A DNA stretch of 64,000 bases, from positions 1 through 64,000 of the forward strand of contig NZ_PYON01000019.1 in assembly GCF_003026355.1 (NCBI RefSeq). The letters are read 5' to 3'. The notes under the pieces are model-generated. The model ran no database searches. It was not told where the DNA came from and saw only the letters and a program-made list of their open reading frames with translations. Position numbers and translations under genes: made by a program. The DNA is from Photobacterium kishitanii. Lineage in GTDB: Bacteria > Pseudomonadota > Gammaproteobacteria > Enterobacterales > Vibrionaceae. Shown here piece after piece: positions 23,788 to 33,030 of the stretch (positions are counted from its first letter, which is position 1; each line of letters begins with the position of its first letter).

Positions 23788-24459
23788 ATGGGTTTTGATT
23801 TTAATTACATGCTGTCGTTGATGCCTATTTTGTTGAAATACCTACCAACGACATTATCTATGGCCGCGCTTGGGGCTATTTTTGCTTTACTACTTGGGTT
23901 AATTCTGGCCTTAATCCGCATTTACCGACTACCACTGCTGAATCCTCTGACTCAGCTTTATATTAGTTTCTTTCGTGGCACACCGTTATTAGTACAACTA
24001 TTTTTACTCTATTACGGCTTACCGCAGGTGATGCCAGATTTAGTCGGCTTAGATGCTTTTAGCGCTGCCGTTATTGGGCTTAGCCTCCATTTTGCAGCTT
24101 ACATGGCTGAAAGTATTCGTGCTGCCATTATTGGCGTTGATCGTAGTCAACGCGAAGCGAGTCTCGCAATAGGGATGACTGAATGGCAAACCATGCGTCG
24201 AATTATATTGCCACAAGCGACTCGCATCGCATTACCATCATTAATGAATTACTTTATTGATATGATCAAATCCACCTCACTCGCATTTACGCTTGGGGTA
24301 CCTGAAATTATGGCCAAAGCACAAATGGAAGCTTCATCCAGCTTTAAATTCTTTGAAGCATTCCTTGCTGTTGCAATAATATACTGGGCTGTAGTGATAG
24401 TGCTTACTCGCTTACAACAGCTAGCTGAAACGCGTTTAGACAGGGCCTATGTACGATGA
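23788..24459 (+). CDS. Amino-acid ABC transporter permease, cystine type
   Basis: A 223-residue inner-membrane permease of the HisMQ/TcyL type. The EAA loop is present in REASLAIGMTEWQTMRRIILPQATRIALP, where it contacts the ATPase. The N-terminal region FFRGTPLLVQLFLLYYGLP is typical. The gene overlaps the ATPase gene by four bases (ATGA). A single permease suggests a homodimer channel. Confidence 0.85.
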   Translation: MGFDFNYMLSLMPILLKYLPTTLSMAALGAIFALLLGLILALIRIYRLPLLNPLTQLYISFFRGTPLLVQLFLLYYGLPQVMPDLVGLDAFSAAVIGLSLHFAAYMAESIRAAIIGVDRSQREASLAIGMTEWQTMRRIILPQATRIALPSLMNYFIDMIKSTSLAFTLGVPEIMAKAQMEASSSFKFFEAFLAVAIIYWAVVIVLTRLQQLAETRLDRAYVR

Positions 24460-25193
24460 TTAACATAAAAAAACTTACTAAACGTTTTGGCGAGCACACT
24501 GTTTTTAGCGATCTTGATCTCTGCATTAATAAAGGTGAGATTGTCGCGATTATTGGTCCTTCAGGCACCGGTAAATCAACCTTCTTACGCTGCCTTAATT
24601 ACCTTGATAGTGCCGACAGCGGCACTATCACCATTAATGATATCGACGTTAATTGCCAGCAACCTAAAAAAAATGAAATATTGGCACTTCGACGCCAAAC
24701 TGGGTTTGTTTTTCAAAACTACGCTTTATTTAATCATCTCACTGCCCAACAAAATATCAGTGAAGGGTTACGGATTGTTAAAGGACTCGATAACCAGCAA
24801 GCTCAACAACGCGCACTGAGCATTTTGACAGATATAGGCTTAGCCGATAAAGCACATAGCTACCCAGCCGCTCTTTCTGGTGGCCAACAACAGCGAGTTG
24901 GCATTGGTCGTGCTATGGCATTAGATGCCGAATTATTATTACTTGATGAGCCGACTTCAGCGTTAGATCCATTATGGGTCAATGAAGTACTGAACCTGAT
25001 CAAACAATTAGCGCAACAACAACAAACAATGTTGATCGTCACCCATGAATTACAATTCGCACGCGAAGTTGCGGATAGAGTGATCTTCATGGCCGACGGT
25101 CAATTTGTAGAGCAAGGGCCACCGCAGCAGATCTTTAATCACCCTAACGATCCGCGACTAAAGGCTTTTTTAACTCAAATAGGGATCCAATAA
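24456..25193 (+). CDS. Amino-acid ABC transporter ATP-binding protein, cystine type
   Basis: A 245-residue ABC ATPase that powers the preceding permease. Walker A is GPSGTGKST (34-42), the signature is LSGGQQQR, Walker B is LLLLDEPTSALDP, and the switch histidine lies in IVTHE. It resembles TcyN/GlnQ. Translation is coupled to the permease by the four-base overlap. The rpmH promoter follows within a few bases of the stop codon. Confidence 0.88.
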   Translation: MINIKKLTKRFGEHTVFSDLDLCINKGEIVAIIGPSGTGKSTFLRCLNYLDSADSGTITINDIDVNCQQPKKNEILALRRQTGFVFQNYALFNHLTAQQNISEGLRIVKGLDNQQAQQRALSILTDIGLADKAHSYPAALSGGQQQRVGIGRAMALDAELLLLDEPTSALDPLWVNEVLNLIKQLAQQQQTMLIVTHELQFAREVADRVIFMADGQFVEQGPPQQIFNHPNDPRLKAFLTQIGIQ

Positions 25194-25199
25194 GGATCC

Positions 25200-25227
25200 T
25201 TGAACTTCGCGCTATAAAACGTATAAT
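25200..25227 (+). promoter_or_regulatory. Promoter of rpmH-rnpA
   Basis: -35 TTGAAC (25200-25205), 16-bp spacer, -10 TATAAT (25222-25227). It gives a leader of about 140 bases before rpmH. That leader contains a possible stem GTAATTG...CAATTAC. Confidence 0.65.
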
Positions 25228-25376
25228 GCAGCGCCCGTCATTAGATGTGGGTATAATTATTGACTCTTTGTTAGTCAGTGATTACAATTCCGCCTCTTTG
25301 TTCGTGGTAATTGACCAATTATGGCCAATTACATCTAACAAACTTAAAAACTGATCAGTTAATTTAAGGTAAAACC

Positions 25377-25511
25377 ATGAAACGCACATTCCAACCTTCT
25401 GTTCTTAAGCGTAAGCGTAGTCACGGCTTCCGTGCTCGTATGGCAACTAAGAACGGTCGTGCAACAATCAATGCACGTCGCGCTAAAGGCCGTAAGCGTC
25501 TTTCTAAGTAA
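25377..25511 (+). CDS. rpmH: 50S ribosomal protein L34
   Basis: A 44-residue ribosomal protein of the large subunit. The full sequence is readable: it begins [19 protein letters not shown] and ends GRKRLSK, highly basic and identical in style to other L34 proteins. It starts the conserved rpmH-rnpA-yidD-yidC-mnmE block and has its own good promoter. Confidence 0.98.
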   Translation: MKRTFQPSVLKRKRSHGFRARMATKNGRATINARRAKGRKRLSK

Positions 25512-25526
25512 TCATCGACGATTATT

Positions 25527-25883
25527 TTGAATAAGTACGCTTTTTCTCGGGAGTTACGTTTGTTAACTCCCGAACATTACAAAACTGTCTTCCAGCAAGC
25601 TCATCGTGCTGGCTCTCCTCACTTGACTATTCTTGCCCGTTCTAATGAACTCGACCACCCCCGTCTCGGTCTGGCTGTTCCAAAAAAACAGATTAAAACT
25701 GCTGTCGACAGAAACCGCTTCAAACGTGTTGTCCGCGAAAGTTTCCGTTTAAAACAACATCAGCTTCCAGCCTGTGACTTCGTAGTCATTGCCAAGAAAT
25801 CAGCCAATGATTTGAGTAACGAAGAACTATTTACGTTGTTAGATAAGTTATGGCATCGCCTGTCTCGCCCGTCGCGTGGCTAG
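25527..25883 (+). CDS. rnpA: Ribonuclease P protein component
   Basis: The protein subunit of RNase P, which helps the catalytic RNA mature tRNA 5' ends. At 118 residues it carries the conserved RNR motif region ([16 protein letters not shown]). It starts with TTG 15 bp after rpmH; the family often uses non-ATG starts here. Its 3' end overlaps yidD by 34 bases in another frame, a conserved arrangement. Confidence 0.95.
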   Translation: MNKYAFSRELRLLTPEHYKTVFQQAHRAGSPHLTILARSNELDHPRLGLAVPKKQIKTAVDRNRFKRVVRESFRLKQHQLPACDFVVIAKKSANDLSNEELFTLLDKLWHRLSRPSRG

Positions 25884-26107
25884 TCGTAAGACTAGTCCGC
25901 TTTTACCAACTGGCAATCAGCCCGCTTCTTGGGCCACGCTGTCGGTTCACCCCTACATGTTCTCAATATGCGATCGAAGCTGTAAAAACGCATGGAGCGC
26001 GAAAAGGTTGTTGGTTAGCGGCGAAACGTCTATTAAAATGTCACCCTTTAAATGACGGTGGTTACGACCCCGTTCCGCCAACCAAGCATAACGACAGAGA
26101 ACATTAA
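25850..26107 (+). CDS. yidD: Membrane protein insertion efficiency factor YidD
   Basis: A small membrane-associated protein, 85 residues, thought to assist YidC-dependent insertion. It has the conserved core [24 protein letters not shown], with the three invariant cysteine positions, and [13 protein letters not shown]. It starts inside the end of rnpA and ends two bases before yidC. Confidence 0.95.
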   Translation: MASPVSPVAWLVVRLVRFYQLAISPLLGPRCRFTPTCSQYAIEAVKTHGARKGCWLAAKRLLKCHPLNDGGYDPVPPTKHNDREH

Positions 26108-26109
26108 CC

Positions 26110-27750
26110 ATGGGTTCCCAACGTAATATTCTGTTAATTGCCCTACTGTTTGTCTCATTCTTGCTATTTCAGCAATGGCATGGCGACAAAAACCAGCAAC
26201 CAACGAAGCCGGATGTAGCGCAGCAAGTCAATAACAATAGTGGCATTCCATCACATTCAAGTGATAATCAGCCACTGACTGACCAGAAAACTTCAACTAA
26301 CTTAATTACCATTAAAACGGATGTACTGGAATTAACAGTCGACACGCTTGGTGGTGATGTTATCAATGCCAAACTACTCAAATACGACAACACTCTCGGT
26401 TCTAAAGACCCGTTTGTTTTATTAAGTGATACTGATGGCCGTGATTATATTGCGCAGTCAGGCTTAATTGGAACTAACGGTTCAGATTCACCAACACACG
26501 GCCGCGCACAATACACTGTTGCTGCGAAAAACTTTGTGATGGCAGCAGATCAAAACGAACTACGTGTACCAATGACATTTACTAAAGATGGCATTAGCTA
26601 CATCAAAACATTCGTTTTCAAACGCAACGATTATGCGGTTAATGTTGATTACACAGTCGACAACAAAACTGACAAGCCAGCGAAAGTACAAATGTACGCT
26701 CAGCTACGTCACCGCCTAGAAAGCAAAAGTGGCGGCGGTATTCAAGGCATGGCAATGCACACCTACAACGGTGCAGCATACTCAGCTAACGATACTAAAT
26801 ACAAAAAATACAGTTTTGATGACATCAAAGAGAAAAATCTTAACCAGTCAGCGAATGACGGCTGGGTTGCTATTATGGAGAACTACTTCGTATCAGCATG
26901 GATCCCTCGTGATGGCAAAGATCAGACATCTCAAGTCTACAGCAGCGATAACAATGGTGTAGGTTACATCGGCGTACGTATGCCGCTAGAGACTGTTGCT
27001 CCTGGTCAAACTAAAGAAATCAAAGCAACACTATGGCTTGGTCCTAAGCTGCAAAAAGAAATGGCAGCAACAGCAACTAACCTAAACCTAACTGTTGATT
27101 ACGGTTGGTTATGGTTCATTGCTAGCCCACTGCATAAATTGCTTTCTTTCATTCACGGTATTGTTGGTAACTGGGGTGTAGCAATCATCATCCTAACGCT
27201 AATTGTTCGTGGTGCTATGTACCCACTAACAAAAGCGCAGTACACCTCAATGGCGAAAATGCGCATGCTACAGCCTAAGATTCAGGCGATGCGTGAGCGT
27301 TTAGGTGATGACCGTCAACGTCAAAGCCAAGAAATGATGGAACTGTACAAAAAAGAGAAAGTAAACCCACTGGGTGGTTGTTTACCTATCATGCTACAGA
27401 TGCCAATTTTCATTGCACTATACTGGGCACTAATGGGATCAGTTGAATTGCGTCATGCGCCATTCTTCGGTTGGATTCAGGATCTATCAGCACAAGACCC
27501 GTACTACATCCTACCAGTCCTAATGGGTGTATCAATGTTCCTTATCCAGAAGAACAGCCCATCAACGGTAACGGATCCAATGCAGCAGAAAATCATGACC
27601 TTTATGCCGGTTATGTTTACTTTCTTCTTCCTATGGTTCCCATCTGGTCTAGTACTTTACTGGCTAGTATCAAACGTTGTTACTCTGATTCAACAAACCA
27701 TTATTTTCCGCGCGTTGGAGAAAAAAGGTTTACACAGCAAAGCTAAATAA
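26110..27750 (+). CDS. yidC: Membrane protein insertase YidC
   Basis: Inserts and folds inner-membrane proteins, alone or with SecYEG. The 546-residue protein has an N-terminal anchor helix ([17 protein letters not shown]) and a large periplasmic beta-sandwich domain (about 55-335). The five-helix insertase core has the conserved [19 protein letters not shown] (with its groove arginine) and [16 protein letters not shown]. It follows yidD by two bases and is ended by a good terminator. Confidence 0.97.
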   Translation: MGSQRNILLIALLFVSFLLFQQWHGDKNQQPTKPDVAQQVNNNSGIPSHSSDNQPLTDQKTSTNLITIKTDVLELTVDTLGGDVINAKLLKYDNTLGSKDPFVLLSDTDGRDYIAQSGLIGTNGSDSPTHGRAQYTVAAKNFVMAADQNELRVPMTFTKDGISYIKTFVFKRNDYAVNVDYTVDNKTDKPAKVQMYAQLRHRLESKSGGGIQGMAMHTYNGAAYSANDTKYKKYSFDDIKEKNLNQSANDGWVAIMENYFVSAWIPRDGKDQTSQVYSSDNNGVGYIGVRMPLETVAPGQTKEIKATLWLGPKLQKEMAATATNLNLTVDYGWLWFIASPLHKLLSFIHGIVGNWGVAIIILTLIVRGAMYPLTKAQYTSMAKMRMLQPKIQAMRERLGDDRQRQSQEMMELYKKEKVNPLGGCLPIMLQMPIFIALYWALMGSVELRHAPFFGWIQDLSAQDPYYILPVLMGVSMFLIQKNSPSTVTDPMQQKIMTFMPVMFTFFFLWFPSGLVLYWLVSNVVTLIQQTIIFRALEKKGLHSKAK

Positions 27751-27765
27751 GCTCTCACTGTGAAT

Positions 27766-27793
27766 AAAAGGCGACCTTAGGGTCGCCTTTTTT
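27766..27793 (+). terminator. Terminator after yidC
   Basis: Stem AAAAGGCGACC / GGTCGCCTTTT with loop TTAG followed by Ts. The core GCGACC-TTAG-GGTCGC also forms the terminator after atpC. Confidence 0.9.
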
Positions 27794-27865
27794 ATAGGCG
27801 AAATTAGGCGTAAACCCTCACTCTAGTTTACAATCATCAAGTCATTTTTAAGCAAAGCCAAGGTT

Positions 27866-29233
27866 ATGAATCAACATATCGATACTATCGTTGCGCAAGC
27901 AACACCACCGGGCCGTGGCGGCGTCGGCATCATTCGCGTCTCAGGTCCTAAAGCGAAAGAAGTAGCACTAGCCGTTGCTGGCCGAGAGTTAAAAACCCGT
28001 TATGCCGAATACCTGCCATTTAAAAATGAAGATGGTACCGCGCTCGATCAAGGGATCGCGCTATTTTTTAAAGGCCCTAACTCATTCACCGGCGAAGATG
28101 TGTTAGAACTACAAGGTCACGGCGGCCCGGTATTGATGGATATGATGATCCGTCGCATTCTTAATATTGATGGCATTCGTCCAGCGCGCCCAGGTGAATT
28201 CTCTGAGCGTGCATTTATGAACGATAAGCTTGATTTAGCTCAAGCGGAAGCCATTGCTGACTTAATTGATGCCAGCTCAGAAGAAGCCGCTAAAAGTGCC
28301 TTTAAATCACTACAAGGTGTGTTCTCAAATAAAGTGAATGAGTTAGTTGAAGCATTAATTCATTTACGTATTTTTGTTGAAGCAGCAATTGATTTCCCTG
28401 AAGAAGAAATAGATTTTCTTTCTGATGGTAAAGTCAGTGGTGATCTTAATGCCATCATGACTCGTCTTGCAGATGTGCGTAAACAGGCCAACCAAGGCGC
28501 TATCATGCGTGAAGGCATGAAAGTGGTGATCGCTGGTCGTCCTAATGCCGGTAAATCAAGCCTCTTAAATGCTTTATCAGGTAAAGACAGCGCAATTGTG
28601 ACCGATATTGCTGGCACCACCCGTGATGTTTTACGTGAACATATTCACATTGATGGCATGCCATTACATATTATTGATACCGCAGGTTTACGTGAAGCGA
28701 CCGATGAAGTAGAACGCATTGGTATTGAACGCGCATGGGATGAAATTGAACATGCCGATCGGGTGTTGTTCATGGTTGATAGCACCACCACCGATGCCAC
28801 CGATCCCAAAGATATCTGGCCTGACTTTATTGAACGTTTACCGACTAACATGGGCTTAACGGTCATTCGTAATAAAGCTGAACTGACCGGTGAAGCAACA
28901 GGAATCAGTGACGTTAACAATTCAACCGTAATCCGCCTCTCAGCGCGTACAGGCGACGGTATTGATGAGTTACGTGAACATCTAAAGCAATGTATGGGAT
29001 TTGCTGGTACGACTGAGGGGGGCTTTATGGCGCGCCGTCGTCACTTAGATGCTCTAGAGCGTGCGGCTGAACATTTAGAGATCGGTAAAGAACAGCTAGA
29101 AGGCTTTATGGCAGGGGAAATCCTAGCAGAAGAATTACGTCTAGCTCAGCAGCACTTAAGTGAGATCACTGGTGAGTTTACATCGGATGATTTACTGGGA
29201 CGTATCTTTACTTCGTTCTGTATCGGTAAGTAA
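27866..29233 (+). CDS. mnmE: tRNA modification GTPase MnmE
   Basis: Works with MnmG (33904-35793) to make the cmnm5U34 family of wobble modifications. It is full length at 455 residues. An N-terminal folate-binding domain ([16 protein letters not shown]) and a helical domain surround a GTPase domain with the P-loop GRPNAGKS (224-231) and DTAG. The essential C-terminal CIGK is present. In other vibrios, as I recall, mnmE lies next to mioC; here four genes intervene. Confidence 0.97.
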   Translation: MNQHIDTIVAQATPPGRGGVGIIRVSGPKAKEVALAVAGRELKTRYAEYLPFKNEDGTALDQGIALFFKGPNSFTGEDVLELQGHGGPVLMDMMIRRILNIDGIRPARPGEFSERAFMNDKLDLAQAEAIADLIDASSEEAAKSAFKSLQGVFSNKVNELVEALIHLRIFVEAAIDFPEEEIDFLSDGKVSGDLNAIMTRLADVRKQANQGAIMREGMKVVIAGRPNAGKSSLLNALSGKDSAIVTDIAGTTRDVLREHIHIDGMPLHIIDTAGLREATDEVERIGIERAWDEIEHADRVLFMVDSTTTDATDPKDIWPDFIERLPTNMGLTVIRNKAELTGEATGISDVNNSTVIRLSARTGDGIDELREHLKQCMGFAGTTEGGFMARRRHLDALERAAEHLEIGKEQLEGFMAGEILAEELRLAQQHLSEITGEFTSDDLLGRIFTSFCIGK

Positions 29234-29256
29234 TCACTAACCTTACTGCTAACACT

Positions 29257-29295
29257 TAAAAAACGTCACATATTATTGATATGTGACGTTTTTTA
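29257..29295. terminator. Bidirectional terminator between mnmE and the adenosyltransferase-like gene
   Basis: Stem AAACGTCACATA / TATGTGACGTTT with a T-run on the plus side and A-rich DNA on the other. Confidence 0.85.
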
Positions 29296-29859
29296 TTATT
29301 TTTTAGCTTCGGGCTTAGGATAATTTATGCTGATATATTCAGGCTCTTCAATCCCCGCCTGCTGATTAAGTACCCGCGTTAACGCAAACAAATAATTCAC
29401 CAACAAATTACTGAATCTTGGCAATGTTGATGGCACTTTTTTACCGACAGCATCGACTTTAACCAATTGCCGCACAACTTTCTTCGCTAAACTACGGCAT
29501 TGATGTAATTGCACCACCGGCCCAACACCACGTGGTAATACAAAACGCTTATTATTATCGCTAACTTGGCTGCGAAAATAATGGTAATCCGCTTTGAGCT
29601 TACTAATATCAGCTTCAAAAATACCGCATTTACCTCGAATAGAACCATTTAAATGAAAAATACGTGGCTGCAACCAGATTAATGATTGCTGCACTTCCCC
29701 ATCGTCTAGTTGTGAAATCGCTAACCCGACATAAGTACACAATTCGTCGGTGAGAATTTCAAAATCACACAAGGGTGAATCTTCAAAAATGAATGGATAA
29801 GCGAGCTCGTCAATATCGCCAGAAAACTTTAATACCATTACTTTATTCGTCCTTACCAA
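29296..29859 (-). CDS. Cob(I)alamin adenosyltransferase-like protein (PduO/MMAB fold), divergent
   Basis: A 187-residue protein whose pattern resembles PduO-type ATP:cob(I)alamin adenosyltransferases. It has LTDELCTYVGLAI where the family has the TDEL motif, then FVLPRGVGPVVQLHQCR (family F-ILPSG...LHFCR), and LPRFSNLLVNYLFALTR (family FLNRLSDYLF-LAR). The N-terminal ATP-binding segment (YTRTGDxG) is missing, and the RRAER motif reads KKVVRQ, so it may not be catalytic. It is divergent from a BtuF/FecB-type ABC transporter 119 bp away, which makes a corrinoid-related role plausible. Function is inference. Confidence 0.65.
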   Translation of the reverse strand: MVRTNKVMVLKFSGDIDELAYPFIFEDSPLCDFEILTDELCTYVGLAISQLDDGEVQQSLIWLQPRIFHLNGSIRGKCGIFEADISKLKADYHYFRSQVSDNNKRFVLPRGVGPVVQLHQCRSLAKKVVRQLVKVDAVGKKVPSTLPRFSNLLVNYLFALTRVLNQQAGIEEPEYISINYPKPEAKK

Positions 29860-29978
29860 ATAAGACTAATTCGAACCGCAGACTGTCATTGACAGCGCTG
29901 CCAAAATCGCTAACTATGTGCGCAAAATTTGCTTGCCAAGGATGATGCAAGTTCACCATCTGCTGCATATGGAAAATT

Positions 29979-30896
29979 ATGTACCGACTACTTAAAAATT
30001 TATTTTTTATTGGCTGCTTATGTAGTAGTTCAATCTGCTTGAGTGCCGAAACCTCTTATCCCATCACTATAATTGATGCCAGTCAGCATGCGGTAACATT
30101 ACCCAAAATGCCGACGCGAGTTGATTCTAAAAGCATGTTTAGTGATCAGGTATTAATGGCATTATTACCGCTAAAAAATATCACCAGTTTAAGTCGACTA
30201 AGTAAAGATGAGACTTATTCTATCATTGCTGATCAAATCCCTGCCTCATTACCGTTACGCGATCTTAATGTCGAACGTATTATTGCTGAACACCCCGATT
30301 TAGTGTTGGTTGCAAGCTGGAGTGACGGCCCTAAAATAGCCCAATTACGTGCTGCAGGCATCAAGGTGTTTGTGATTAAAACGGTTTACAGCCTGCAAAA
30401 TATTGAAAAAAATATTTTATTAGTAGGAAAACTGGTTAATAAAACCACTGCAGCTACCGCAGTAGTTGCAACGATGAAGCAGAAACTTAAACAGCAAATT
30501 ATTATTCCAGAAAAACAGCTAACCGCTATTGAATACACTCCGTGGGGCGCATCCAGCAATCATAACTCCACCATCAATACTATTATCAGCCACGCTCAGC
30601 TCAAAAATGTAATTGCGTATACCAGTGGTGATAAATTCGGCCAAGTGCCGATCGCTAAAGAGCAACTATTAAGCCTTAATCCCGATGTTATTATTATTCC
30701 TGGTGCCGATAGTGATGGCTTTAAACAACAATTACTGCATGATCCTGCACTGCAAACCTTAACCGCTATTCGTGATCGCCGCGTTATTAGTTTGCCGCAT
30801 TCACTGCGCTCAACCGATAGCCAATATATTGCCGATGCTATCATCTACCTTAATCATAAGGTTTATCAACCTCATGCTCAGCCATCAATACATTAA
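29979..30896 (+). CDS. ABC transporter substrate-binding protein, cobalamin/iron-chelate type
   Basis: A 305-residue periplasmic binding protein of the BtuF/FecB/TroA-helical class. A signal peptide (about 1-23, ending SICLSAE) is followed by an N-lobe (ITIIDASQHAVTLPKMPTRV), the typical ERIIAEHPDLVLVASWS segment, and a C-lobe with LLSLNPDVIIIPG. It starts an operon with a FecCD permease and an ATPase. The divergent neighbour resembles a cobalamin adenosyltransferase, so corrinoid uptake is my first guess. A siderophore or haem is possible. I see neither a cobalamin riboswitch nor a Fur box in the 119-bp gap. Confidence 0.75.
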   Translation: MYRLLKNLFFIGCLCSSSICLSAETSYPITIIDASQHAVTLPKMPTRVDSKSMFSDQVLMALLPLKNITSLSRLSKDETYSIIADQIPASLPLRDLNVERIIAEHPDLVLVASWSDGPKIAQLRAAGIKVFVIKTVYSLQNIEKNILLVGKLVNKTTAATAVVATMKQKLKQQIIIPEKQLTAIEYTPWGASSNHNSTINTIISHAQLKNVIAYTSGDKFGQVPIAKEQLLSLNPDVIIIPGADSDGFKQQLLHDPALQTLTAIRDRRVISLPHSLRSTDSQYIADAIIYLNHKVYQPHAQPSIH

Positions 30897-31914
30897 ACCG
30901 CTACAGGGCATCGTCGCATTAATCGGATTATTACTGTTATTAATGCTTTACCTTAGTCTCGGCTCTGTCGCCATCCCTATTAATGATATTTTTGCAATGT
31001 TTGTCAGTTACCTCCACGGTGGTGAAACGTTAGCACAACAACAACACCCATTAGTTTCAGCGATCATATTACAGATCCGTTTACCACGTGCTTGTGCGGC
31101 AATATTGGCTGGGAGTGCATTAGCATTAGCCGGTGCTTGTAGCCAAGGCTTGTTCAGAAATCCCCTTGCCAGCCCCGATATACTAGGCATTAGTGCTGGT
31201 AGTAGTTTTGCTGCAGTTGTCGCTATTGTCAGTGGCTTAACCATGGTCAATCCAGCGTTATTACCCTTAGTGACAGCCATTGGGGCTTTAACTACTGCTA
31301 CTATCGTGTATTTAATTGCACGTCAAACTCAGCAGCATGGATTGTTTATTATTTTAGCCGGACTAGCAGTATCAAGCTTGTTAGGAGGACTAACCATGGG
31401 AGTACTATTAACCGCTCAACAATATGAAGTGAGCGAGTTTGTGTTCTGGACTATGGGCGGATTAGACGCGCGTACATGGCAACAATTATTGTGGCCAACG
31501 CCAATAATAATTATTGCTGCTTGGGTATTATTGCGTCATGGCCAAACCTTAAATTTACTCGCCCTCGGTGAGCAAAATGCGCATGGAATGGGGATCAACG
31601 TTCGCCGCAGCCGCAGGTTATTACTACTATTAACCACTTTACTTACAGCAATGGCAATTGCTGTCGCTGGCCCAATTGGCTTTATTGGTTTAATCGTGCC
31701 ACATCTAGCACGCTTACTGGTTGGCCCTAATAATCGTATTTTACTGCCATTTTCAGCCCTATTTGGCGCAATGTTCCTTCTAAGCTGTGATCTTATTGCC
31801 CGTACAGTTATTGCGCCAAATGAATTAAAAACAGGGATTATTACCGCCATTATTGGGGGGATCTATTTTATTATCCTATTAATACGCAGCCAATATAAAG
31901 GATTACAATCATGA
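30874..31914 (+). CDS. ABC transporter permease, FecCD/BtuC family
   Basis: A 346-residue inner-membrane permease with about ten hydrophobic helices. Family segments include LRLPRACAAILAGSALALAGACSQGLFRNPLASPDILGISAG split over helices 2-3, and the ATPase-contact loop GPIGFIGLIVPHLARLLVG. I start at ATG 30874, which overlaps the binding-protein gene by 23 bases and gives the normal length. The frame is open to 30772, but that would overlap by 125 bases and add an unconserved tail. The gene overlaps the ATPase by four bases. Confidence 0.85.
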   Translation: MLSHQYIKPLQGIVALIGLLLLLMLYLSLGSVAIPINDIFAMFVSYLHGGETLAQQQHPLVSAIILQIRLPRACAAILAGSALALAGACSQGLFRNPLASPDILGISAGSSFAAVVAIVSGLTMVNPALLPLVTAIGALTTATIVYLIARQTQQHGLFIILAGLAVSSLLGGLTMGVLLTAQQYEVSEFVFWTMGGLDARTWQQLLWPTPIIIIAAWVLLRHGQTLNLLALGEQNAHGMGINVRRSRRLLLLLTTLLTAMAIAVAGPIGFIGLIVPHLARLLVGPNNRILLPFSALFGAMFLLSCDLIARTVIAPNELKTGIITAIIGGIYFIILLIRSQYKGLQS

Positions 31915-32678
31915 TCCCGCCACTTACCGTCAACCAGCTAAGTTACCACCAAGGATCACAACCATTACTGCAGAATATTAACTTTGCTATAAACCCTGGT
32001 GAGTTAGTCGGTATTATTGGCCCTAACGGTGCCGGTAAAAGCACCCTCCTCAAATGTCTCAGTGGTTATATAACCCCAAGCCATGGCAGCATCTGTTTAT
32101 TTGAACAACCACTTAATCGTTATAGCCATCAACAGCGGGCTCAACGTTTAAGTTATTTACCCCAACATACTGAACCTGCCTTTGGTTTTTTAGTTAGAGA
32201 CATTATTTATTATGGTCATCAGCAATCAACCATAGTATCAAAACAAGAAATAAATAATATTATTAATCAGTTACAGATAAATGAATTATTAAATCGACCA
32301 ATCAATCAGCTTTCAGGAGGTGAGCAACAGCGGGTTCATTTTGCACGCTTATTAATTCAAAATGCCGCTATAATGCTACTGGATGAGCCAACCGCAAGTC
32401 TTGATATTGGCCATGAATCACTACTACTAAATATTCTTAGCCATCATTGCCAACAAGGTAAAAGTGCACTAATTGCCATTCATAACCTCAACACGGCGAT
32501 TACGTTTTGTGATCGATTATTATTGCTCGAACACGGCCAACAAATCGCACTAGATACCCCAAGCAAAGTATTAACTCCGCAACAAATCACCGCGCTTTAT
32601 CATCACCACGTCAGTGTTACTCACCACCCAGACACGCAAAAACTCCTTATTTTACCGCAACGACATCAGATCATTTAA
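31911..32678 (+). CDS. ABC transporter ATP-binding protein, cobalamin/iron-chelate type
   Basis: A 255-residue ABC ATPase of the BtuD/FecE/HmuV class. Walker A is GPNGAGKST (37-45), the signature is LSGGEQQR, Walker B is IMLLDEPTASLD, and the switch histidine lies in AIHNLN. It energises the preceding permease and is translationally coupled to it. It is the last gene before the mioC-oriC region. Confidence 0.85.
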   Translation: MIPPLTVNQLSYHQGSQPLLQNINFAINPGELVGIIGPNGAGKSTLLKCLSGYITPSHGSICLFEQPLNRYSHQQRAQRLSYLPQHTEPAFGFLVRDIIYYGHQQSTIVSKQEINNIINQLQINELLNRPINQLSGGEQQRVHFARLLIQNAAIMLLDEPTASLDIGHESLLLNILSHHCQQGKSALIAIHNLNTAITFCDRLLLLEHGQQIALDTPSKVLTPQQITALYHHHVSVTHHPDTQKLLILPQRHQII

Positions 32679-32880
32679 CCTTTGCGATCAGCGCTGGGAT
32701 CACAAATAACCATGATCATAAGCTTGTGCAAACAATAAGGGGATCATGTGGGTAAGATCATCATTAAAAATAACCATCATTAATGTCATTCTCTTATCAT
32801 GATCTTGTTAGTCATTATAATTACTTACTTTTAGGCTTAAATACCCACATTTTTTCCCGCGCTTACCCCCATTATTCGCT

Positions 32881-32889
32881 GGTGGATAA
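32881..32889 (-). promoter_or_regulatory. DnaA-box-like site upstream of mioC
   Basis: The minus strand reads TTATCCACC, one base from the perfect DnaA box, about 140 bp before mioC. The E. coli mioC promoter is also controlled by a DnaA box. The 350 bases between the ABC operon and mioC also carry several GATC sites (about 32696-32805), continuing the origin-type composition. Confidence 0.5.
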
Positions 32890-32894
32890 AAAAA

Positions 32895-32941
32895 ATAGCC
32901 TTTCAGTGAATAAAACGGCTCAGTTATGCCATAAAGGCTAT
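32895..32941. other. Inverted repeat before mioC
   Basis: ATAGCCTTT (32895-32903) and AAAGGCTAT (32933-32941), separated by 29 bases. A-rich and T-rich flanks mean it could end transcription from either side, but the loop is long. It lies between the ABC operon and the mioC promoter. Confidence 0.45.
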
Positions 32942-32952
32942 CTTTATAGGGC

Positions 32953-32981
32953 TTGATCTCAGTACAATCTCAGCCTGATAT
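32953..32981 (+). promoter_or_regulatory. Candidate mioC promoter
   Basis: -35 TTGATC (32953-32958), 17-bp spacer, -10 TGATAT (32976-32981), about 45 bp before the mioC ATG. A transcript from here would read through oriC, as in E. coli. Confidence 0.4.
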
Positions 32982-33030
32982 TTACGCTTCATACGATGAT
33001 CCCATCGAAACGCCTACTCTGAGGATAATT

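Noticed and set aside
29860-29978. Possible cobalamin riboswitch before the corrinoid-type operon
   Set aside because: The gap is only 119 bp and lacks a B12 box; the class needs about 200 nt.
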